A stretch of DNA of 64,000 nt from Mesocentrotus franciscanus (taxonomy: Eukaryota; Echinodermata; Echinoidea; Camarodonta; Strongylocentrotidae). A program made the position numbers and the translations under genes. The notes below the pieces were generated by a model. That model was not told the DNA's origin, searched no databases, and worked only from the letters and a program-made list of their open reading frames with translations. Position 1 is the stretch's first letter. Every line of letters starts with the position of its first letter. The stretch is taken from positions 24,615,695-24,679,694 of the forward strand of contig CP137685.1 of the NCBI GenBank assembly GCA_037976565.1. Reading direction: 5' to 3'. Positions 10,996 to 22,362 of the stretch are shown here, in pieces.

Positions 10996-11394
10996 AGAAT
11001 CAGTAGTGTGTTGAAGAGGCCTACTTTATGTTATAACTTACATGATGTATTTTTTGGTAGATAGACGAGGGAAAATTACAAGAAACTTACCGTAATCTAC
11101 ATATTTGATATTTTTCTAATTATTCTTTACGTAGTGCTCAAGTTCTTTCTGTCAATAGCACTAGGACACATTGAAGGGCTCATAATTTTGATGATTCAGC
11201 TTCAGTGTTCAATAATACTTATGAATAGTATTTTTTTTAAACTTGAAATATAAAATATGTCTCTGATATAGGCATGTCATTTTAAATGACTGCATTGTTC
11301 TACAGTTAAATGTTATCCTGGTCTGTTTTAAGCTTTGTTCAATCATATTTAGCTGAACGTTTTGTTCATTTTCAGTGTATTTTGTCGTAATCTC

Positions 11395-11488
11395 ACCCTT
11401 CCCCAGCCCTCTTTCTGTCCCTCCCCTTCTCTCATGCTCTCTCTCTCTCTGCCCCCTCCCCAATCTCTCTATCAACCTCCCTCCCTCC

Positions 11489-11520
<32 letters not shown>

Positions 11521-11525
11521 AGTCG
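11395..11525 (+). repeat. CT-rich low-complexity tract
   Basis: Pyrimidine-rich sequence with a (CT)n core at about 11490-11518. Confidence 0.85.
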
Positions 11526-11624
11526 ATTTGTTTATGTATTTTTTCTTCTTTTTTAGAAAATGATAATAATCACATATACCCAGGGCACGAAAATCACTGC
11601 AGGTTACGAGTAAATGATCTACAA

Positions 11625-11780
11625 ACCCCCTTCCCTACCCCTCTCTTTCTCTCTCTTTCTCTTTCTCTCTCTCTCTTTTTTCTTTCTCTCTCTCTCTCTC
11701 TTTCTCTCTCAGCTGTGTCTCATTATCTTTCTCCGTATTTCTTGCTTTTTCTCTCAATTTCTCCTACCACCTCTATTCTC
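11625..11780 (+). repeat. CT-rich low-complexity tract
   Basis: Pyrimidine-rich with CTCTTTCT repeats. The Ser/Leu/Phe frames here are by-products of it. Confidence 0.85.
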
Positions 11781-12008
11781 TCTCCCGCTAAGTCTTCATT
11801 GTCGTATGCAATCAAAGCAAAGTGTATCAAGTTTCCAAAGGTGCCGGTGTTTATGAAGAGGCTTTTTGACTGTGATGCCCATCCGGAGAGAGCTGTCCAT
11901 TGCTGCTGCATTTTTCATCCCACTTTCATTAACCATCGACACACTATCCTGGTTGAATTTCAATAATCTTGGATGGCTCTTCGTCGCCCGAGGAGATTAT
12001 TTGACTTC

Positions 12009-12404
12009 AGGCTTGTTCAGATATGGCGCGGTGAGCCGCCACAAAAAAGCCGCCGCCATATATTTTGTTTTATGTGTGAATGAATGACAAATGCGCGCTA
12101 CAGAGAACTAGCGTATTCGTTTGTACATGTTCACAAATGATATACTGTACTTCAAATACTATGTCATGTATTTACTTGATTAATATAATATTCTGTTATT
12201 TGTATTTATAAATATCGATTGCATTCTCCAATGCAATACCCTGGTTATGGGTGACATGAGAATAAATTTCATTGTCATTGTCACTGTCACTGAGTTCTGT
12301 GTTATAAGATACGGAAATGTGCCGCGCATTGCACTCTACGTCATCATGAAAAAACAATTAAAAAATACCGCCGCGGTTTTGCCGCCTCATATCTGAACGA
12401 GCCT
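12009..12404. mobile_element. MITE, family 'GTTCAGATATG', complete copy
   Basis: A 396-bp element with terminal inverted repeats: AGGCTTGTTCAGATATGGCG at the left and CCTCATATCTGAACGAGCCT at the right. Next to the ends lie GC-rich GCCGCC/GCGGC words that can also pair. The inner part carries CTGTGTTATAAGATACGG and CACTCTACGTCATCAT, both found again in three partial copies at 35415-35508, 36378-36535 and 45147-45250. No open frame; non-autonomous. The superfamily cannot be named from this alone. Confidence 0.8.
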
Positions 12405-12635
12405 TTGCAAGCATCCTTGTTGTCATGGCAATTCTTTAACGTCGCATTGAACTGATGTGACCTTTATCCAGCGATCTTATAAATAAATTCATATAAATCC
12501 ATATATTCATGATTTGACCTGTCTGAGGTGTGTAAATCTATGTAAATACAAAGTGGGAGGGGTACCAACAAAAAAGGGCACTTTCTGGAAAAGGGGCACC
12601 TTCAAAGGAACTCTCAAAGCGATTTATTTTTCCTT

Positions 12636-12815
12636 TTAGACATTGTTATATACCCCTACATTGTAATTACATCATTGGTGATAATTTCACTGTTTGTTTC
12701 TCTCTTTACATTGTCCAAGATACTGCTTAATTTAAGCATCAAACTTTGCAGTTGGGTGCGATGGTCTGAATATTAATTTGAGGGCGAGTGAAGCGAAGAA
12801 ACGCATTGAACTGAG
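12636..12815 (+). repeat. direct repeat flanking the fold-back element, left copy
   Basis: Shares TTTCTCTCTTTACATTGTC, AAGCATCAAACTTTGCAGTT and GGGCGAGTGAAGCGAAG with 16215-16350 in the same orientation. The two copies bracket the 3-kb inverted repeat. Either the fold-back DNA sits between two copies of an older repeat, or the repeats belong to the element's outer ends. Confidence 0.75.
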
Positions 12816-12947
12816 GTGACCTTTATCCAGCGATCTTTATTAAAACAGTCCTTGTGTCTTCTTCAATTTTAAAATCTCTTTCTCACTTGAGCTGATCGAA
12901 ATCTATATGAATCAGGATAAATCATGTATGAAATATCGAAATTTTGT

Positions 12948-15900
12948 TTATCTACATTTTGATACATATTTCAACGAAATTAGGATTAATTTACATAGCA
13001 AATTTAAGTAAAAAACATGATTTTTTGTGATTTTTTTCGAAATATTGAATTTTATCAAAAAAGATTATTTTCCATATACCAAAATTGGAGTGGTGCATTT
13101 TTTCCAAGAATTTGCTTATGTACAAAGAAAATATCCTGTGCGAGGGAGAGGTTTATATATCTTTTCAATAAAAAGTTATAGCAATCTAAAGTTATTGATT
13201 TGATTTCCACAAAAACAACATTTTTGCCCACATGTGTATTAACTGTATGCATATACGTGCATTAGTGTATTAAGGACCTGTTTGGTGTGTTTACATCGAG
13301 TTTTAAAGAAAACTTTTACCTAAAACCTCTAATCACCATGTATTTGGTGTCAAAAGATGGGTAATTAAAATACCTTCATCCTGATATCAATTTCAATGAG
13401 TGATGTAGTGTGTTAAATATAAATTTTGAGCCAAAAAGGTGCTTTATTGTAGATATTCCTCTGATTTTGGCCAGTATCTCGGTATATTAACTGGACAAAA
13501 GTGATTAGACATTTAGTAGTGCAGAAAGTTCAACGGATTTGGAGCGCTGAGTGCAATTGATAAGTTCTTCGTCTGTACTCTGGGATGTTTCAGGAAATGT
13601 GGACATTGGCAGTTGCCTCCCCCAGGCGCGGATCCAGGGGGCAGGGGGCCTAGCCCCCCGCCAAAAGAATAAAGAGAGAGAGAGAGAGAGAGAAGGAAAA
13701 GAAGGGAAAGAGGAGAGAAAGGGAAAGAAAGAAGAGGAAGCAGAAAAAAGGGGGAAAAGGGAGATCGCAGGGGGCGAAAGGGCCTTGTCTCCCAGGTTGT
13801 TGCCTCGCCCCCAGCAAAAAAAAGAGAGAGAGAGAAGGAAGGAAATTGAAAGAAAAAAGGAAAAAGGGAGATAAAGGGAATAAAATAAAGAGGACGAAGA
13901 AAAGAAAAGAAAAAGTTGCGATTCTCCCGCCAACAAGTTGTGGATCAGGGATGAAACCTAAAGGCCCTTGCCTCTCCCCCGCCAAAAAAAGGGGGGAAGG
14001 GAAAGGGAAAGAGGAGAGCTAAAAGGGAACAAAAAAGAGGAAGGAGAAATAAAAAGGAAACAAGGGGAGATCAGTTGCGATTAATTCGGCCAACAATGTG
14101 TGGATTGGTGGGACCGAAAGGCCATTGCCCCTCTCCCCCCTCCCCCGCAAACTTAAAAGAGAAAGAAGGGAAAGGAAAAAAAGAGGAAGAAAAAAGGTAG
14201 GGGAGATCATGAGTGATTTTCCCCGCCAACAAGGTGTGGATCGGGGGGGGGGGCGAAAGACCCTTGCCTCCCCCCTTATCTGACCGTGATTTAATAGCCT
14301 ACCCCTGAGGGGCTCTCCCTGGAATCCACCTAGGGCCCTAAGGCAGGCCCTTGGATGCTAATCTGATCGTAATGCATAAAACCCCTGAGTTTCCGGGGGC
14401 TCCGCCCCCTGGACCCCACGCCAATTAGTGACCTGCCAGAGTCACAAATATGCTCATCTGACCGTAATTAAATGCCTAAAACCCCTGAGCTTACGGGGGC
14501 TCTGCCCCCTGGACGTGGGGTCCAGTGGGCGGAGCCCCCGGAAGCTCAGGGGATTTAAGCATTAAATTGCGGTCAGATGAGCATCCAGAGATCCGCCTTA
14601 GGGCCCTAGGTGGGGTCCAGGATGCAGAGTCCCCGGAAGCTCAGGGGTTTTAGGCATTTGATTACGATCAGATTAGCATCCAGAGACCCGCCTCAGGGCC
14701 CTAGGTGGGGTCCAGGGTGCAGAGCCCCCGGAAGCTCAGGGTTTTAGGCATTTGATTACGATCAGAGTAGCATCCAAGGGCCTGCCTTAGGGCCCTAGGT
14801 GGATTCCAGGGGGCAGAGCCCCCGTAAGCTCAGTGGTAGGTATTAAAATTGTTTTCATCCTTTTCTTTTCTTCTTCCTCGTTTGTGTTCCCTTTTAGCTC
14901 TCCTCTTTGCCTTTCCCTTCACCCCTTCTTTTTGGCAGGGGGGGGGAAGACAAGGGCCTTTAGGTTCCCATCCCCGATCCACAACTTGTTGGCGGGAGAA
15001 TCGCAACTGATATCCCCCTGCTTTTCTTCGTCCTCTTTATTTCATTCCCTTTATCTCCTTTTTTCCTTTTTTCTTTCCCTTTCCTTTCTCTTTTTGTAGT
15101 TGCTGGGGGGCAACAACCTGGGAGGCAAGGCTATTTCGCCCTCCCCGATCTCCTATTTCCCCCTTTTCTTTCCCACTTCCTCTTCTTTCTTTCCCTTTCT
15201 CTCTTCTTTTTCATTTCCCTCTTTTCCTCTCTCTCTCTCTCTTTTTGGGGGTGGCAAGGCCCCCTAGCCCCCTGGATCCGCGCCTGGGGGAGGCAACTGC
15301 CAATGTCCACATTTCCTGAAACATCCCAGAGTACAGAAGAAGAACTTATCAATTGCACTCAGCGCCCCAAATCCTTTGAATTTTCTGCACTACTAAATGT
15401 CTAATCACTTTTGTCCAGTTAATATACCGAGATACTGGCCAAAATCAGAGGAATATCTACAATAAAGCACCTTTTGGCTCAAAATTTATATTTCACACAC
15501 TACATCACTCATTGAAATTGATATCAGGATGAAGGTATTTTAATTATCCATCTTTTGACACCAAATACATGGTGATTAGAGGTTTTAGTTAAAAGTTATC
15601 TTTAAAACTCGATGTAAACACACCAAACAGGTCCTTAATACACTAACGCACGTATATACATACAGTTAATACACATGTGGGCAAAAATGTTTTTTTTTGT
15701 GGAAATCAAATCAATAACTTTGGATTGCTATAACTTTTTATTGAAAAGATATATCAGCCTCTCCCTCGTACAGGATATTGTCATTGTACATAAGCAAAGT
15801 TCTGGAAAGTTTTGAAAAAATGCACCACTCCAATTTTGATATATGGAAAATAATCTTTTTTGATAAAATTCAATATTTCGAAAAAAATCACCAAAAATCA

Positions 15901-15972
15901 TGTTTTTAACTTAAATTTGCTATGTAAATTAATCCTAATTTCGTTGAAATATGTATCAAAATGTAGATAATT
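12948..15972. mobile_element. 3-kb fold-back element
   Basis: The sequence from about 12948 to 14060 returns as its reverse complement at about 14860-15972, with small indels and substitutions, giving arms near 1.1 kb and a centre near 0.8 kb. The outer 0.7 kb of each arm is AT-rich. The inner 0.4 kb is purine-rich on the left and pyrimidine-rich on the right and begins with GGCGCGGATCCAGGGGGC (13627; its complement near 15277). The centre holds about 95-bp GC-rich units. No transposase frame. Possible origins are a fold-back DNA transposon or head-to-head insertion of two related repeats. Confidence 0.85.
14340..14830. repeat. ~95-bp GC-rich units, inverted about 14520
   Basis: Each unit has AGCATCCA, GCCTTAGGGCCCTAGGTGG, GGTCCAGG, CGGAAGCTCAGGGG and TTTAGGCATTTGATTACG words. 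Units start at 14580, 14675 and 14769 in one orientation (spacing 95 and 94), and two or more opposite-facing units lie at 14340-14515. The turn is at GGACGTGGGGTCC (about 14511). Confidence 0.8.
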
Positions 15973-16214
15973 TAATTTTCTTTCATATGACACCAAACAC
16001 ATGGTGGTTCAAGGTTTTCTTACAATATTATTTACAAAATACTAATTTGTCGTCAAAAGGGCCGCTTTTGGGGAGGGGCTCCCTTGGCCACACCCACCAC
16101 TTAGAACATGCCAGACGGTCGATTTGTTATATGGAGATATGCGATCTTTACATCTGTGCACATGATAATTGGTTTCCTTTACAGCTAGGTTGACCCCCCC
16201 CCCCTGGCTCCCGT

Positions 16215-16350
16215 ACTATTACATTAGCAGTGATAAATCCACTGCTTATTTCTCTCTTTACATTGTCGAAGATACTGCTTAAGCATCAAACTTTGCAGTT
16301 GGGTGCGATGGTCTAAATATTAATTTGAGGGCGAGTGAAGCGAAGCGAGC
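16215..16350 (+). repeat. direct repeat flanking the fold-back element, right copy
   Basis: Counterpart of 12636-12815 in the same orientation. It ends with GAAGCGAAGCGAGCGAAG. Confidence 0.75.
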
Positions 16351-16984
16351 GAAGAAAATGTTTAAGATTTGTGAGGTCTTATAAACAGGAAAAACACGCC
16401 TGGTGGGGTTTTTAAGCACAATCTAACCGTAGCATACTGAAAAGACCTTTAATATTTAATTTAACATAATTATATAAACTATAAATTCGAGCAAGCTTTC
16501 GGGAAAATTAAAGAAAAAGTTTCTCTTAAAGTAGGGGCACATGTTATGAAGAAAGGAAAAGGGGGCACTTATCAGAAGGGAAATGGACACATATATGAAA
16601 AGAAAAAGAGCATGTGTCAAAGCTTGATCTTTTCCCAGTGCTGAATTAATATTCAATATTATTGTCAGATTCCTATCAATCATCCATCACTATATTTATA
16701 ACTTTCTTATACTTATACATGTATAAAAATTCTGTGTCAGCCATATTTACATCAGCATATTTTCATTTTCATTTTCACCATCATTCATTATCATCAACAT
16801 CATCACGATCATCACCATCACCAGTTTTGTGTTTGTTTTAAATTGTTGTTATCATCACCCCCTCCCCTCCCCTTTCTTCCGGGCTATCACGCTATTAAGC
16901 AATCGCTTATTGTAATAGCCCTTCTTGTTCTGCAACTTTCTTAATGAATAATTATTGGTATTGTGTTATCAGTTAAAATTTGCT

Positions 16985-17345
16985 TTAATGTCATCATTAA
17001 TTTATTATTATATTGTATACACATTTAAAAAATTGTTATATTTCATATGTAATATTGCTGAAATCTAATTTGATTTGTATGTTGCAGGAGAAAATAAATT
17101 CAATTCAATTCAATTATGAATCAATTATCAGAGGTGAAATTAGTGCACTTCTCGCACTTTCAAATGTGCTTTAATGTCATCATTAATTTATTATTATATT
17201 GTATACACATTTAAAAGATTGTTATATTTCATATATATAATATTGCTGAAATCTAATTTGATTTGTATGTTGCAGAAGAAAATAAATTCAATTCAATTAA
17301 ATTATGAATCAATTATCAGAGGTGAAATTAGAGCACTTCTCGCAC
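16985..17345 (+). repeat. tandem duplication, 186-bp period
   Basis: TGCTTTAATGTCATCATTAA at 16981 returns at 17167, and the following 170 bases, including ATTCAATTCAATT and TATCAGAGGTGAAATTAG, are nearly the same in both copies. A looser GGGGCA(C/T)T.ATCAGAGGTGAAA motif continues to about 17600. Confidence 0.85.
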
Positions 17346-17714
17346 TTTCAAAGGGCTCCCCCAGAGAGGAAAAGGCACTATTGAGAATGGAAAAGGGTTT
17401 TTGTCGAAGAAAAACTGACAACTATCAGATTTTGATAGGGGCATTTATCAGAGGTGAAAAGGGGCATTTATGAGAAAGGGGAGGGGCTCTTATTGAAAAT
17501 TAAATAGTCAAAGTAAATAGGGCAATTATCAGAGGTGAAATGGAGCACTTTTTGCACCTGAAAAGGGGCACTCACCAGAGATGAAATGGCACTTTTGGGG
17601 TATTTGAAAAAGTGGGGAGCACTGTGCCCCCTCCCCCGGTAGCGCCGCCTCTAATACCACGGTTATCCGATAGACTGCCTCGTGAAACTGTTCAAACGTT
17701 CAAGGCCACTTTAG

Positions 17715-18118
17715 TTCAATATTTAATCGTTAAAGCGTCTCTAAAGTGTTGGGAGCCCCCCAAAAAAAAAAAAAAAAAAAATAGATGGCAAAGTTTCACT
17801 TCAATTGTACAATTGAGTGAAAGAAAATGACATTTAACACTGAATTCTGCAAGGATTCTCAAAATAAATTTGTTTGAAGACGAATATTGATGAAAGAATA
17901 CAAAAAAAAAGGTTTTCTGTGTACAACACAAAACCTAAATTCTGTATTCTTTCATCAATATTCGGTTTCAAACGCATTTATTTTGAAAATCCTGCAGAAT
18001 TGTGTGTTAAATAACATCCTCTTTCACATTATTATAACATTTAAGTGAAATGTTGTCATAAATTTTGTTTGCGACTTTTGGGGCCCCCAACACTTTAGAG
18101 GGGCTTTAATAAATGATT
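17715..18118. mobile_element. MITE-like inverted repeat
   Basis: The left end has CTCTAAAGTGTTGGGAGCCCCCC followed by an A run. The right end, reverse-complemented, reads CTCTAAAGTGTTGGGGGCCCC. Inside, ATTGATGAAAGAATAC and GTATTCTTTCATCAAT (about 17888 and 17944) form a second inverted pair, so almost the whole element folds on itself. Confidence 0.75.
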
Positions 18119-19615
18119 GACAGAAACAATATCACTAGCTGCTATACACTTTTTGCGCCACCCGTCCTCTTTCACGATGTTAGAGCACGATCTTTTACGA
18201 GCTTGTATCCCATTTCCTATGAGGAATTGAATTCATTGTTAACATTGAAACAAAGTTGTGAAACGGAGAGAAAGTATGGGGAGAACAATATAGTTTCTCC
18301 CAGAAGATTGGATCCACTGATACAAGACAATTTCTCTGAGTGAGGGGGGTGGGGGTCGGCAACACATCTTCATGGAGAGTAACGAGGACCTTATCCACTT
18401 TGCAGCAAGCTCGTGCTATATCGTGCCGTTACATCGTGCGAGTGTATATACGAGTGACATACTTCAGTAAATGCCGAGTCAGTGCAAACCTTGCATGAAT
18501 GATGAAGACTTGTACGTAATTGTCACAAACCAAGCATAAAGTCTGTTCTTGCCTCAGAACGCAAAGGAAATCTCTAACTTTAATACACATGATTCAACTA
18601 AATCGTAGCATAATACATATTGAAAGACATCATTGTCTCTCGTTAGATGCTATACCATACTCAGGCTTGGCCAGAGTTGAACAGTTGACCCTCTTTGCAC
18701 TGTAAAAAGCCTTTGAATTTTTGCGGATTCTTTTGAATGAAACAAAACATAGGTCTGTGGACATGGTAGATGATACCTTAGTATCGGTGAGCGAGTACCC
18801 AATACTCTGTCTCAGATACTTGACCCAGACCAGAATGTCATCTCCATTATTCATGAAGAGAGAGATAAAGGAGGAGCCAATGTTTGAACAAGAAACCGAC
18901 ATGATCTTTCCGGCATGGAGATGACCATAAACATAGCTGTCCTCCTAGGCCAGTGCACAACATTCATATACAGGGTAGCCTATTACAAACGGACTGACTT
19001 CCTTCCAATAATGTAAGGTCAAATTCACTCGTACCAGCGGGAGGATGGCTTTTTCACATGAAAAAGTGATACCAAGATTTACAAATTGGGTAGATGCTTA
19101 AATATAACTAATACATCATTTAACAAAGCCCTGCGCGCCAACCTCTTACACATCTAAGCTAACATTTCCTGAATAAAAATGTCAGAGGTAAAGGCGTCAG
19201 ACGGAAGAATTTATCAGATATGAAATATTTTAGAGGTAGAAAAATAGAAATTTCAGAGGTAGCTAATACATGAAAAATGTATATATGTAGTTATTATCAT
19301 GGAATTTTCGTATACAGAACCCGGAGAGGACTTGCGCGGGAAAAAATGGATACTAAGTCGTTACCATCACCTATAAGTCCTTTACTCCATTTATTCCCAC
19401 CATTTAAAGCAATTTCCCATGCTTATAAGTCGTTTCCAACACTCATTCGTTCCCAGCGCTTACTAGAGAGAATGACTTGAATTTGGTGGGAACAATTTTG
19501 TAAGTGGTAGGATAGAATTATTAAGTGGAGGGAACGACTTTATATCATTTTGTTTTCCTTTAGAATGCCCTCTCCCGGGTTTATTAGATCAACCTCGTTT
19601 TCCTGCAAATAATTT
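18119..19615. other. intergenic, nothing recognised
   Basis: Downstream side of the sulfotransferase-like gene. Short frames only, none with a recognisable domain. Confidence 0.4.
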
Positions 19616-20661
19616 CTATAATTTGTGTTTATACATTTCGTCATAATATGGTTTAGCTTGCTCAGCAAGGCGACGTACATCTTCAAATACATTTTGAACC
19701 TGTACTCTTTTATTCGCAGGCACGAAATGTGAGCTGGTCATCGCTGTCTTGTAGAAATGGACGTTATGTCGTAGAACTTCATCCCCAGCCGCTTTCCATG
19801 TAAATGCCACGTCAGCGGATGCATCCCATCGAAGTAACGACTGGTCATAAGGCAAACCAAGTGCCCGGCAAAATTTCGGCAACACTTCGTGTGGCTTCGT
19901 GAGAAGATCGTCTGACTCGATGATGACCGATTGCTTGCTCCTTTCGGAAATTCCTTCCTCGGGAAGAGCGCTCACTGTTGTATTGTGATGAATATCTCCA
20001 CAGCTCGCAGAGTTCTTGGTGAAACAAGCCAGCGTCCATTAAAAAATTATCTCTTTCAATGTCAAATTTTTTTCATCTCTTGCTTCCCGACCAGGTACCC
20101 TGCCGACAGAAAGCTTTGGTACGTGGCTTGTCGGTACGATGTTATAGCTGCCACAGGTTCGCGGATCAAAAACGCATGGGTAAAACCAACGGGTAAATAA
20201 CGACGAAATTTCTCGTCTGACATCGACAAGGCCATGTCCTTCACGATGACGTATCTACTCGTTGTGCTTTCAAGCCTTTCTTTGACACCTTCATACCTGT
20301 TGGAAAATAAATAATGATAACTTTCTGGATTTATATCGCGCTTCAAACAAAATACCGTCTCTTAGTGCTTTACAGATATTATTACCCCGGTCATCGGAAA
20401 CATTCACGCACAATGTGCACCATCTCCACTCCCTATGGAGAGTATTCCTACCATATGGTCACCGTGAGGGCATATGGCAATTACTAACACGAAGGATATC
20501 CTGATCCTACCAGGTCACCATTTCTCTCCTGGGTATTGAGTAGCAAATGGAGATTAATGCATTAGTGCCGTGCTGAGAGTGATAGTTAAAGAGAGATAGA
20601 TTGAGAAATTAAAAGAGGGTGAGAGAGAGAGAGAGAGAAAGGAGAAGAAAAAGGAGAAAGT

Positions 20662-20695
<34 letters not shown>

Positions 20696-20884
20696 TAAAG
20701 AATGCATCATCTAATGTATAGTCACAATAAAATGTCTTTTTTTTTATACTGGGTGATATAAACTGTCAACTAACGAAAATTGGTCATATCCTTTATCATT
20801 TATTTATTCATTCCCCAAATATAAAAGAAAGCTATCCTGGTTCCAGTTTGATGTCTATTTCCATACACTGTATATATGTTTATA

Positions 20885-20918
<34 letters not shown>

Positions 20919-21681
20919 GTGAAGAAAAATGGTCTAGGAACGTGAGACGTAGCTGTACTTTACAATTTTATTACGAGCTTTCGGCTTGTGAGGCCTTCTT
21001 CAGGTTCTGAAGTGCAAACACATACAGAAACAAATACATTGTATGAACAGATAGATATACATGGCATAAAAACTTAATATCACTCAATCATATAGTCAAG
21101 CATCATGAACATAGCAAAAATTAGTACGAGAAATACTTGGGATAAATTTAGAAATAATTATGCAATTTCAAAGTGTTTTACCTTGCTTGTGTGTTGGGCT
21201 GTCGTGTGTTTATTCAGTTGATGTGATGTATGTGCGAGTAATAAGGGAAGTGCGGTCAAGTGTGGATTACTGACCTGTGACACTTGACCGCACTTCCCTT
21301 ATTACTGCACACATACATCACATCAACTGAATAAACACACACGACAGCCCAACACACAAGCAAGGTAAAACACTTTGAAATTGCATAATTATTTCTAAAT
21401 TTATTCCGAAGTATTTCTCGTACTAATTTTTGCTATGTTCATGATGCTTGACTATATGATTGAGTGATATTAAGTTTTTATGCCATGTATATCTATCTGT
21501 TCATACAATGTATTTGTTTCTGTATGTGTTTGCACTTCAGAACCTGAAGAAGGCCTCACAAGCCGAAAGCTCGTAATAAAATTGTAAAGTACAGCTACGT
21601 CTCACGTTCCTAGACCATTTTTTCTTCACGTCTACATATTCTGGAACACCCGTTGTCATGTCAGAGTTGAGAATTCTTGCA

Positions 21682-21727
<46 letters not shown>

Positions 21728-22362
21728 TTTTGTTTTAAAAGCCTAAGCCTTTCATGCTTGTGGTCTAAATATTATAACGCGAAAATTTACAACAAAATAC
21801 ATCGCAAAGCTAGAATAAACAATCGAACTGATGAGTGAGTATAGTGAGCTTTACTAAATCAGATAGAAGCTAATTCTGTAGAAATACGTGTCTTCCTCTT
21901 TCTCATTTAGATAATAACTTTTATTATGGGGATAAAAGTGGTACTTTTTAAATATCATGGTAGTAATGAGTAGGTGTACTGTGTACACACTTTCTATACG
22001 TTTGTAGAATATGTAATCAATAAATGTAGAGTAGAACTGAAGAGAAATTATATTTACGCCAATCTCTTAGGGTCAATGACACCAGGAGGCATGAGCGCCA
22101 CCTTCGAGAGAAGTCGCGCAGCTTCGGCAAACTTCGTCTCATTGCCTCGGTAGCTGGTCGGCAACTCTCGTCCGTGAGCCCGTCGGTATTCTCTCGTAGC
22201 CATACTGCAGAAGCAATACGGTTCAAACCAGATCTCCACGCCGTCGATCTGACTCAGGCATTTGCACAATGCAGTCGACAATGTACGAGGGAAGGTCCAC
22301 AGTATGATACGGACCTGATCGACCTCTCTATTGGGTTTTATCGACATCATTGTCGTCGTCAT
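19616..22362 (-). CDS. sulfotransferase-like P-loop protein, frameshifted
   Basis: Two exons: 22362-22058 and 20296-19616 (phase 2 junction, GC|G, donor GTAAAT, acceptor CCAACAG). The first Met follows an in-frame stop directly. Exon 1 holds RIILWTFPRTLSTAL, the 5'-PAPS-binding loop of the sulfotransferase fold, then IWFEPYCFC. Exon 2 has YVIVKDMALSM and FLIREPVAAITSYR, the 3'-phosphate-binding region, and near the end LLTKPHEVLPKFCRALGLPYDQSLLRWD. This matches the invertebrate family often labelled 'branched-chain-aminotransferase-like' but in fact sulfotransferase-like, of about 320-350 residues. Exon 2 is not open throughout: an A7 run (20067-20073) and a second site near 19990 each carry one base too many. 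The piece between them matches only in another frame. Either a recent pseudogene or sequence errors. Substrate unknown. Confidence 0.65.
20310..20585 (-). repeat. SINE family B, minus strand, in the sulfotransferase-like intron
   Basis: Body words of family B in reverse: TTAGTGCTTTACAGATATTATTACC, the CATTCACGCACAATGTGCACC block, TCTCCACTCCCTATGGAG and CCTACCAGGTCACCATTTCTC. It breaks off at the head (AGTGCCGTGCTGAGAG). Confidence 0.75.
20586..20730 (+). repeat. GA-rich simple repeat
   Basis: Interrupted (GA)n in the intron of the sulfotransferase-like gene. Confidence 0.85.
20914..21634. mobile_element. 721-bp near-perfect palindrome, Penelope-like ends
   Basis: The sequence from TAGACGTGAAG at 20914 is followed by its reverse complement ending at 21634, with only a few differences (for example GGGATAAATTT against AAATTTATTCCG). 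The central spacer is about 20 bases near 21274. Both sides are bounded by (TA)n tracts (20888-20916 and 21684-21724). Each arm carries CCTGAAGAAGGCCTCACAAG then CCGAAAGCTCGT (plus at 21543, minus in the left arm). This has the CUGANGA...GAAA layout of the hammerhead-like ends of Penelope-like retroelements. No reverse-transcriptase frame is present. It lies in the intron between the two sulfotransferase-like exons. Confidence 0.75.

Noticed and set aside
13505..13985. Ser/Phe-rich minus-strand and Glu/Lys-rich plus-strand frames
   Set aside because: They lie in the purine-rich inner arm of the fold-back element and reappear inverted at 15.0-15.4 kb.
17759..17781. Poly(A) run as evidence of a processed retrocopy
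   Set aside because: The run belongs to a MITE-like inverted repeat and no gene-like sequence precedes it.
19845..20039. Separate short gene (MDAGLFHQEL...)
   Set aside because: It is the middle piece of the sulfotransferase-like exon, displaced by two one-base frameshifts, not an independent gene.
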